NCBI GenBank assembly: GCA_903995115.1
Contig: LR877153.1
Location: forward strand, 310,001 to 374,000
Reading direction: 5' to 3'
Length of the DNA: 64,000 nucleotides
DNA from: Angomonas deanei
Lineage: Eukaryota > Euglenozoa > Kinetoplastea > Trypanosomatida > Trypanosomatidae
The position numbers and the translations under genes were made by a program. Position 1 is the first letter of the stretch; every line of letters starts with the position of its first letter. A model generated the notes under the pieces. The model searched no databases and had not been told where the DNA came from. It saw nothing but the letters and a program-made list of their open reading frames with translations. Shown in pieces: positions 11,945-20,423 of the stretch.

Positions 11945-13359
11945 ATGTTCGAAAGTAATTTACTTTCTCAAATTAATATAAAATCCCCTCTTCCGACCTT
12001 TATCGAAACTGAAATTATAAATAGTATTAATTCTTCTTTACGAAAAACGTTTCAGTTTTGTCATTTATTATTATCGGAGCGATTTGATTTTATCGCGGAA
12101 AAAACTTTTTATTACAATGATGAAATTTATTTAATTTTTAATATTTTTATGGAACGATTATTGTTATGGAATGCGCAAACCACTTTTACAGAATTGATGT
12201 TTGGCTTACAGCGGTGTTCTTTATATCCTACAAAACATAATAATAAAATAAATATAAATGAAAATAAAAATATAAATATAAATCAATTATTTTCGTATTC
12301 GTCTTTTCAAGATGTGTTATGCGGACCTCGGCCAGCCATCACCGCAGAAGAAGCCGCCATGGCATTCGTGAATAAAAATAATAATAATAATGATGTATTA
12401 CATTATAATAACGATAACGAACACATCACCGCGGAAAGTTCGACCGAGTTGTACGCCACCTCGACCGGATCTCCATACGCGTATTTAAAATTTAATAATC
12501 AAAATTCAAAACAATTAAAATATATTTCGTTATTTTTAGTCACATTAAAACCGTATATCGAATTAAAATTAAAAAATAAATATCAGGAAATCACGAGCGA
12601 GAGTGAGGACGATGTGGCGCTACGCCGTGCCATCGAGGCAAGATTATTTCCAAACAATAATGAAAATAATCATCATCGTCAAGTGACCTGGGCCATGTGC
12701 TTTTCACCACCGCATATTCGTTATTTTCTCTTGTATAAAGTATTTCCCTTTCTATTTCCGATGTATCACGTTTTAAACGAATCGCTTTCCTTGTTGTATA
12801 AAATATTATATTTATGCGAGTTGACCCCTTTTTTGTCCGTGTATCATCGTTTTTTTAATATTATCGTGCGACGAAGTACACAAAGTGATTATACGAATTT
12901 TTCGAAAAGTCCAAGAACACGTCGTGCGTTACTCATTGCACGTGTATTACTCGTTTCCATCTTCTTTGGGTTTCGATTGCTGGAAATGACACGACCCTCG
13001 ACCGGAAATGAAAATAATAATAATAATAATGATAACGAGGCCAGTAGTCAGACGAAAAACTTTTTGGACAATGATTTTCCCATTCCACCGCCGCCGCAGT
13101 TTGGCGTCGACGTCACTATCAAAGAAAATAATGAAAATGAAAAGGAAGAAAATCATAATCATGTTGAAGATAAAACATTACCCGAACCTGGATTTTGTGC
13201 GGTCGGGTCTCACCGTATCACGAATGCGGCAGTCCTGACGACAAGCGGTGTGATGGGCTGCTATCCCTGTTTGTTATCTTACATTGAAAAGAAGGAAAGT
13301 GTCCGGTGACGGGGCGACCAGCGGGGAAAGAAAGTATACGACGCGTGTTTGAAAGTTAA
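11945..13359 (+). CDS. PEX12: Peroxin-12 (glycosome/peroxisome import RING-like protein)
   Basis: The start is the ATG at 11945 after a poly(A) leader. The N-terminus matches the Pex2/Pex12 domain: LPTFIETEIINSINSSLRK, DEIYLIFNIFMERLLLW and FTELMFGLQR correspond to the conserved FDE...FYGLKR region of PEX12. Further hydrophobic segments lie at about residues 255-285 and 320-345. The C-terminus carries a degenerate RING: FCAVGSHRITNAAVLTTSGVMGCYPCLLSYIEKK followed, one frame over, by KCPVTGRPAGKESIRRVF, the expected PEX12 ending. The frame change lies in GAAAAGAAGGAAAG near 13288-13300. Without it the protein would stop at 13309, before the CPVTG motif. PEX12 works with PEX2 and PEX10 in ubiquitinating the PTS1/PTS2 import receptor, here presumably on glycosomes. 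Asn-rich inserts sit in variable loops. Confidence 0.8.
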
Positions 13360-13517
13360 GGAGAGAAATTATTTTAAAATAAGAAAATGTATTTTATTTA
13401 TTATTGCATTGTATAAAAAGGAAAAGCAAAAAAAAAAAAGTGAATGTTTTTTTCTTCTCTCTTTTTTGTTTTTCTTCTCACTTTTAGCACCAAAAAAAAA
13501 AAAAGAATAAAAAAAAA

Positions 13518-14100
13518 ATGGAGCATCCACCAAGCACTCTTGTGGAAAAAAATAAATCAATGTATTTCTTTTAACGATCCCGGCAAACCCAACTCAAAGT
13601 GCGTCAAACTGACTTTAATCCTTTATACAATGGTCGTGTTTTGTTGTATTGTTATTTTAATTCTATTAGGAAATATAAAACCGAATTTGAAAAATTATAA
13701 TAATAATAATAATTTTATAAATGATATTTCTTATTTGCATTATCAGTATAGAACCAATCTTGTGCTAGAGGCGGCGCAGTGTGGCCGACTGTCGCCGTTG
13801 GTAGAAAATATAACGATTTTACTTTCGAATAATTATTAAAATTATGAAAATGAAAATAATAAGAATGAAATAACGACTTGCGAGACGACTAACGATTGTA
13901 TTTATCATAATGAAAATAATAATTATAATTATAATTTAGAAAATTGTGAAAGTGTTTCTATTTTAAATAAAAATCATAAAAATAAAAATTGCATTCGAAA
14001 TAATAAAAATATATTAAAAAGAAATGACAATAATCATTTTGGGATTTGTGGAAAGGAGAAAAAGTGTCCTACCGATTTACGAAAACTTTCGTGCGAATAA
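13518..14100 (+). CDS. Small single-pass membrane protein, Asn-rich, frame uncertain
   Basis: The start is the ATG at 13518 after poly(A) (MEHPPSTLVEK). The frame changes at an A7 run near 13550 and continues as NQCISFNDPGKPNSKCVKL, followed by a clear membrane segment (LILYTMVVFCCIVILILLG, about 13616-13672). The frame then meets TAA at 13837-13839 and, in the same frame, stays open for 86 more codons to the TAA at 14098-14100. That tail has regularly spaced Cys (TCETTNDC, NCESVS, NCIRNN, GICGKEKKCP), so it may belong to the protein. A short cytosolic N-terminus and a longer Cys-containing luminal C-terminus are suggested. Family unknown. Confidence 0.45.
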
Positions 14101-14126
14101 AAAAAAAAAATAAAAATAAAAATAAA

Positions 14127-14130
<4 letters not shown>

Positions 14131-14160
<30 letters not shown>
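14131..14160 (+). repeat. (ATT)n microsatellite in a spacer
   Basis: About ten ATT units directly preceding a T-run, downstream of the stop at 14100. Possibly part of a 3' UTR. No function is shown. Confidence 0.7.
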
Positions 14161-14161
<1 letters not shown>

Positions 14162-14388
14162 TTTTTTTTTTTTTTGTTTTTGCTATTGATTAACTGTATT
14201 AGAGGTATCTCTGACGAACAGTAAAAAAAAAAAAAATTTAAAAAAGTATTATTACACAGAATTACTTTTTTTTTTGACCTTTTTGATTTGTTTTTAATAC
14301 ATTTATATTATTTATTTTCTCTTTTTTTTTTTTCATCAACCATAGAAATAAAAAAGTAAAGACAAAAACGAAAAATAAAAATATTAAA

Positions 14389-15198
14389 ATGAGTACGTTT
14401 GTCTTTTCTGACGAATACATTTCTCAAAATAATAATAATAATAAAGTACACATTATAGAAACCAAAAATAATAATAATAATAATAATGAAAATGAAAATA
14501 ATAATAATAATGAAGGTGACATGAGAACACCATTACGAGAAAAAAATAAAAATGTAATTTCTCCCCGAAAAAGAAGAATTATTATTATTATTGGGATTAA
14601 CCGACTCCAAACGAAAAGAGTTAAATGAAACGGAATTATTATTTTCTGAACATAAAAATAATAAATTAAATAACAATAATGAAATGGAGAATATTCGACT
14701 ACAATACGAAGAAGAAGAGGAAATACACCTTTTTGAAAATAATAATAATAATAATACTGTGGAAGAAATTATCGAATTAAGTAGTGACGAGGAAGAACAA
14801 ATAGAAATAGAAAATCATAATAATAATAATGAAATAGAAAAGATAAAGGAAATGTATCACGATCGATTATTACCATCGGAATTAGAAAATAATAATCTCA
14901 TTCTTCAATTTTTATTATTTCAACAAACCCAATTCACAAAAGAGGAACGAACGAAAATGATGACGGCCCATCATAAAAATGATATTTTATCTTATTATCA
15001 AAATAATAATAATAATAACCGTAAGAATGCAATGTTCGACGAGCACCTCAGGTGTATGTGGCCGTGCCGGAAACAAAAAAAGAAAATAATAATGAAACTG
15101 AAAATAATAATAATATGTTAACGCCAGCCTCGACCGCGTCAGAGTATATTGATTGGGTTTCGTCGTACGATTTTTATAAATATGAATTTTTATTTTGA
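14389..15198 (+). CDS. Asn-rich acidic hypothetical protein
   Basis: The start is the ATG at 14389. The first frame gives MSTFVFSDEYISQ and, after Asn runs, SPRKRR. The frame changes near 14575-14600 (ATT run) into LTDSKRKELNETELLFSEH, then again near 15045-15055 into VYVAVPETKKE and a C-terminus ending at the TGA at 15196-15198 (SEYIDWVSSYDFYKYEFLF). The middle is acidic (EEEEIHLFE, EEIIELSSDEEEQIEIE). It contains a folded-looking segment YHDRLLPSELENN...FLLFQQTQFTKEERTKMM. A basic patch plus acidic stretches would fit a nuclear protein, but this is speculation. Family unknown. Confidence 0.5.
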
Positions 15199-15465
15199 AC
15201 GTAGATTTTTTAAAAAAAAAAAAAAGAATACATTTTTTTTTTTCTGTTTTACTAGATGCATTTATTTTTTAAAAAAGAAAATTGACATAGAATAAATATA
15301 GATTTCCGTATTATATTATATACAATTGAAAAAATGGGGTATCACTACACATATCGGTCATAAAAAAAAAAAAAAAAAATGTTCTCACCATCGATCATTT
15401 CTTTTTTATTTCACTATTTCTCTTTTTTTTTTTTCTTAAAAAAAAGTATCTACAAAAAAAAAAAA

Positions 15466-17510
15466 ATGAATCCAAATAGTAAAATCAATGAAAAAAAAGA
15501 ATTATTAGACACGGAAATGGAATCCCCTAAAAAGCCACAAAATAACAACAATAATAATAAAGTAGACGCCGATATTGTTATTATTCCTCTATCCCCCAAT
15601 CATAATAATAATAATAATAATGAAGAAGAACTACCGCCCACGTCTTTTTTCAGTCTCGAGTTCCTGGTGCCTAGCTTATTCCTCTTTCTTACGACATGGA
15701 TACAAGTCATCAAGTTAGTTCATATTTTCTACGCCGCCGTGGATGGTCACGATAGCACCTTTAACAGCTTACATGACCCGTATGACTTTTTCAAGTGGCT
15801 GCTGCACTCTAGGGGCGTGGACACGCTGGACGATCAGTGGCGAGCCTACTTGTACAATACGAAAAAGTTTATTGCCACGTTTGGCGGGTTAGCGTTAGGG
15901 TTAAGGTTTGTGGTGCCGCCGCTGGCGCCGCTGCTAGGGCTAAACTTAGCGCAGGGAAGGGCCACCGCCCTCATGGTCGTTGGTTTTATTTACGTGACAG
16001 TGCTGCACGGACCGCATGTTATTTTGTTGTTTGCCTTTTTATTTGGAAATTATATTCTATTTCAGGCGATCCCACGGCGGTTGGAGCGGCTGCGGCGGCC
16101 CATGACCCACTTCCATTATCAGTTACTGTTATGGGTCGTGCATCTTGCGTGTATTTACATGGTAGAGCGGTGCGAGGGCTTCGAGCGGGTGCGGTGGATA
16201 CAGAAATTAGTGCCCTCCTCGTCTTATATTTATTCCCAATTATTTCATGTCAAGCGAAAACCACTCTTCCCGTATTATATACGCTGGACCGTTGTGTATC
16301 GCATGTCTGTATTGCGTCTCATTGCCTTCAACTACGATAGCTGGGAGGCGCACCACTACATGCAATCCTCTAGGGAGCGAGCGATGCAGAAGCACCTGAC
16401 GACGTGCGTGGACTGCGCGGAGCTGCGGAAGGACGGGGAAGGGGGGAGGCTGCCGGAGGTGTGCCGCTGCTACAAGCTACGCACCGACTACCCACGAGAG
16501 ACTAGCGAGTACAACCTTCTGTTTTACTTTGCCTATGTGTTGTTTCCGCCGCTGTACATTGCGGGTCCGATGATGTCGTACAATGCGTTCGTCAGTTATC
16601 TTCACACGCCGACGACGCTGTCTCGCAGTTGGAAGTTTATTCTGACTTATACGGTTCGCATCATTGTGATTGAGTTCCTGCACCTCGCCCTGCTGCACAC
16701 CTTGTATGTCTGCGCGACCACCACCTGGCCCACTTTTTTCTGAATCAGAAAATTAGTTTCCAGGCCTCCGTCTTGTATCTTTTTCTAGCACACTTGTGGC
16801 TGAAATTCAATTTCCTATGGAAGACCTCGCGTCTCTACGCCATTTGGTGTGGCGTGGAGCCCCCCGAGGACATGCGCCGCTGCTTCTCCAACACCCTCAC
16901 CGTGCGGGACTTCTGGCGGGACTGGCACGCCTCCTTCAACCTCTGGATCGTGCGGTACATGTACATACCGATGGGAGGGAAGGCCAACATCCTCTACAGC
17001 CTCTTCCCCATCTTCCTCTTCATTGCCATGTGGCACGACCCCGCGCTGCACCTCATCAAGTGGGCCCTCTGCATCGTCGTCATCTTCATCCTCGAGCTCG
17101 TCGTCCAGCAGGGGTACGAGCGGGTGCTGGCCAAGCCGGTGCGGCGGGCCATGTCAGAGGGAGAGCGGGCAGGCGGCCTCACCCGTCCCCTCGCACGGTG
17201 GCTGTCACGGCTGTCCGCGGAGAGACGGGGGCAGCTCTACCGGTTGTTGCGTGCCTGCGGCGGCGCCGCCATCCTCTTCGGTCTCATCGTCGCAAATCTC
17301 ATTGGCTTCAACATCCAGCCAGACTTTGTCCACAGCAAAGGGGACTCGCAGACCGATAAATCTATTTTTCATGCCATCAAGGAGTGTGACTTCCTGACGT
17401 GGTTGATGATTGGACTGTGTATGTTCTTTCCGGCGGTGTTGAGTGGTATTCAGAGAGACTGGGAGCAGTACCGGATACGGCAGAAGAAGAAGGCGTACGG
17501 GCTGCAGTGA
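15466..17510 (+). CDS. GUP1-type MBOAT O-acyltransferase, array copy 1 (frameshifted)
   Basis: Membrane-bound O-acyltransferase of the GUP1 family (in yeast and T. brucei, Gup1 puts a long acyl chain back on the lysolipid of GPI anchors in the ER). The start is the ATG at 15466 after poly(A), with an Asn-rich N-terminus and then about ten hydrophobic segments. Family motifs are present: NYDSWEAHHYMQSSRERAM, GPMMSYNAFVSYLHTP, RCFSNTLTVRDFWRDWHASFNLW, and MWHDPALH with the presumed catalytic His at 17034-17036. The frame breaks at a T6 run (16734-16739). Compared with copies 2 and 3, about one base is missing there, and coding resumes as NQKISFQASVLYLFLAHLW. Corrected length is ~681 aa, against 639-700 for the others. 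Either a sequencing error or a recently inactivated copy. Conserved tracts are nearly identical to copies 2 and 3. Confidence 0.85.
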
Positions 17511-17784
17511 CCATCTAGTGGATACACACACAAAATCACACTTAGTTTTTTGTAAAATAGCAAACATGTATATGAAAGCATAAAAAAAAAAATGTTTTGT
17601 TTTTGAGCTGTTAGATGAGTCTGTATACGATTCTACTGGCGTCAGCAGAAGATCACAAAGAAAAAAACAATAACTTACACTCTTCTTATTTTACCTATTC
17701 TCACTCAAGAAAGAAAGAAGAACCCCAAGTTCAAACAAAAAAAAACACAAATACACAAAAACAAATATATATAAAACGTCCACC

Positions 17785-19704
17785 ATGATGGAGCGACAAC
17801 ACTCCGAGGAGGAACACGCGATTGTCAAAATTAACAACAACGACAGTAGTGCCGTCCGCAACGACCGAAAGTTAGTCCCACCGGTATCCCATTTCAGTTT
17901 AGAATCGATTCTTCCGAATGTGTTCGCGGTGGTTTCCGTCGTCATTGGCGGTATACAACTCATCAAACCGCTTTCGGAGCCGGTCGAAAAAAAGGTAAAA
18001 GATTTCAAGGCGGTGAAGCCACCACGCTTCCCATTCAACTATCTGGGCTCCCCCGGCTACGACGAGTCCGACGAGCAGTACACCATGATTCTAGACACGG
18101 CGCCTCTCATTATTCCCGTCTGTCTCATCATTGGAAGTATTGCCACGATGGTGCTTCCCAAGTTTCATGCGAGGTTTGGGCTCACTTTACCGCAGGCCAA
18201 GGCGGTTCTGTTCCTCTGTATCGGTATCCTCTTTACCGCCATCCTGCACTCCCCGGATGTCATCTTTCTCTATCTGTTAGTGTACTTGAATTACTTTTTA
18301 TTTCACAGCATTCCTCGCCGGTTTGAGGCGATGCGGAAACCCATTCCACATGTCGTCTTTCAAGCCGTGCTGTGGACGACGCACATCGCGCTCACCTACC
18401 TTGTCGAGGTGCATGGAGAGATTATTGGCATCGAAAAAACATTTAAAATCAAGCTGTGGAAACTTTTGATCCGCTGGATTATCTTTTACCGCATGACCAC
18501 GCTGCGCCTCATTGCCTTCAACTACGATAGCTGGGAGGCGCACCACTACATGCAGTCCTCTAGGGAGCGAGCGATGCAGAAACACCTGACGACGTGCGTG
18601 GACTGTGCGGAGCTGCGGAAGGATGGGGAGGGAGGGGAACTGCCGGAGGTGTGCCGCTGCTACAAGCTGCGCACCGAGTACCCACGGGAGACTAGCGAGT
18701 ACAACCTTCTGTTTTACTTTGCTTACATCTTCTTCCTGCCGTTATACCTGACAGGTCCGATGATGTCGTACAATGCGTTCGTCAGTTATCTTCACACGCC
18801 GACGACACTGTCTCGCAATTGGAACTTCCTCTTTTCTTACGGTGGGCGGGTGGCGGGGATCGTCGTCGCCCATCAAGTCTTATTGCATTATGTCTTTGCG
18901 AACGCTGCCACGCACAAGAACTACGCCTCCGCTCACCTCACTGTCGGACAACAATTAGTCGTCATGTACTACTTTCTCGCCCATCTGTGGTTAAAGTTCT
19001 CGTTTATCTGGAAAAGTGCTCGTCTCTACTCTATTTGGTGTGGGGTGGAGCCCCCCGAGGACATGCGCCGCTGCTTCTCCAACACCCTCACCGTGCGGGA
19101 CTTCTGGCGGGACTGGCACGCCTCCTTCAACCTCTGGATCGTGCGGTACATGTACATACCGATGGGAGGGAAGGCCAACATCCTCTACAGCCTCTTCCCC
19201 ATCTTCCTCTTCATTGCCATGTGGCACGACCCCGCGCTGCACCTCATCAAGTGGGCCCTCTGCATCGTCGTCATCTTCATCCTCGAGCTCGTCGTCCAGC
19301 AGGGGTACGAGCGGTTGCTGGCCAAGCCGGTGCGGCGGGCCATGGCAGAGGGAGAGCGGGCAGGCGGCCTCACCCGTCCCCTCGCACGGTGGCTGTCGCG
19401 GCTGTCGGCGGAGAGACGGGGGCAGCTCTACCGCGTCCTACGCTCCTACGGTGGTTCGATCATTATCGTTGGGTTAGTCGTCGCCAATATTATCGGATTC
19501 AACCGGCAAGGCGTCACGATCGAGGACGGTAATGAGATAAACGTCGTGGACCAGTCGATGGTGTCGCTCATTGCCAAGTGTGGGGTGTCGACTTGGATTC
19601 TAGTAGGACTGTTCTGCTACTCCTCCGCGGCGCTAGGGGGACTCAACCGAGACCGAGATCAGTACAAGCTAGCGGTAAAGAAGGTGAGGTATGGGCTGCA
19701 ATAA
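17785..19704 (+). CDS. GUP1-type MBOAT O-acyltransferase, array copy 2
   Basis: An intact 639-aa multi-pass protein. Tandem ATGs at 17785 and 17788 follow ACC, and the first is used here. The N-terminal ~50 residues are hydrophilic, then SLESILPNVFAVVSVVIGGIQ opens the first membrane segment. It carries the complete GUP1 signature set: NYDSWEAHHYMQ, GPMMSYNAFVSYLHTP, FWRDWHASFNLWIVRYMYIP and MWHDPALH (presumed catalytic His481). The C-terminus ends RDRDQYKLAVKKVRYGLQ, and YGLQ is shared with copies 1 and 3. The likely role is acylation of GPI lipid moieties in the ER, as shown for family members. The unique 5' third and 3' end contrast with blocks almost identical to copies 1 and 3, so the copies probably differ in acyl or substrate preference while the active site is homogenised. 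That interpretation is inference. Confidence 0.9.
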   Translation: MMERQHSEEEHAIVKINNNDSSAVRNDRKLVPPVSHFSLESILPNVFAVVSVVIGGIQLIKPLSEPVEKKVKDFKAVKPPRFPFNYLGSPGYDESDEQYTMILDTAPLIIPVCLIIGSIATMVLPKFHARFGLTLPQAKAVLFLCIGILFTAILHSPDVIFLYLLVYLNYFLFHSIPRRFEAMRKPIPHVVFQAVLWTTHIALTYLVEVHGEIIGIEKTFKIKLWKLLIRWIIFYRMTTLRLIAFNYDSWEAHHYMQSSRERAMQKHLTTCVDCAELRKDGEGGELPEVCRCYKLRTEYPRETSEYNLLFYFAYIFFLPLYLTGPMMSYNAFVSYLHTPTTLSRNWNFLFSYGGRVAGIVVAHQVLLHYVFANAATHKNYASAHLTVGQQLVVMYYFLAHLWLKFSFIWKSARLYSIWCGVEPPEDMRRCFSNTLTVRDFWRDWHASFNLWIVRYMYIPMGGKANILYSLFPIFLFIAMWHDPALHLIKWALCIVVIFILELVVQQGYERLLAKPVRRAMAEGERAGGLTRPLARWLSRLSAERRGQLYRVLRSYGGSIIIVGLVVANIIGFNRQGVTIEDGNEINVVDQSMVSLIAKCGVSTWILVGLFCYSSAALGGLNRDRDQYKLAVKKVRYGLQ

Positions 19705-20423
19705 TTATAATTATCATAATGGAAGGAGTGTCATCGCGCTCTTTTTCATTTAGGTTTTTTCTCCCGAAAAAGAAGATTTGGCCGTTATAATTAAAAAAAA
19801 AAAAAAACTTATATATGTAAAAAGGTAAAAAAAAAAAGAAAAAAATTGTACAATCCCTTTTAGTTTTTTGTTTTTTTGCGCCAACGCGTGCGTTGTTGAT
19901 ATAATTTATTATTATTATTATTTCTACAGTTACTTAATGATGATCGTTTAGCAAAAGTAAAACTTAGGATGTAGTTCATAAAAGAAAGAAACAAAACGAA
20001 AAAACAAAAAACTAGTATGTCAAAAAAAAAAGACTCCCACTTTGTTGTTTTGTTTTGTTTTTGCATATTTATTCATTGGCATGTTGTTACGCTGATTTCC
20101 ACAGATGTAAGTATTCTGAGCACTTCAAAAAAGAAAAAGAAAAAAAGTTGGTTTTTTTTTTTTTTTTGTGTGTGCGTCTCGACGAGTATCGTTCTGATTT
20201 GTTTTAAATAATTCATTTTCATTTCTTCAAACGCGCCTTTTTTTTTCCTCTCTCTCCTTTTAGTATCTTCCCAAAGAACACTTCTACCATCATTTTTTTT
20301 TTTTCCTTTTTTTATCGTCCAAAGTTATAATCCACCTTTTCGTGCCCCTTTTTTTTTATTATTATTTTTATTCCACTATTATTATTGTTATTCCAAAATA
20401 TCAAAAAAAAAAAAAAATAGAAA
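19705..20423. other. Spacer between GUP copies 2 and 3
   Basis: 719 bases without a credible gene: poly(A), poly(T) and short unique sequence. A strong pyrimidine tract at 20236-20261 (TTTTTTTTTCCTCTCTCTCC) ends in TTTTAG at 20258-20263, a likely trans-splice acceptor giving a 5' UTR of about 160 nt. Confidence 0.55.

Noticed and set aside
13837-13839. Stop-codon reassignment (as in Blastocrithidia)
   Set aside because: TAA, TAG and TGA all terminate intact genes here (e.g. IMPDH TAA, TRF4 TAG, CPB-type genes TAA, PEX12-like and GUP copy 1 TGA/TAA). Only two isolated internal stops were found.
16796-17359. Alternative-frame ORFs inside the GUP genes (repeated in copies 1-3)
   Set aside because: They recur only because the GUP blocks are identical. 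Their products are Arg/Pro/His-rich strings without domains.
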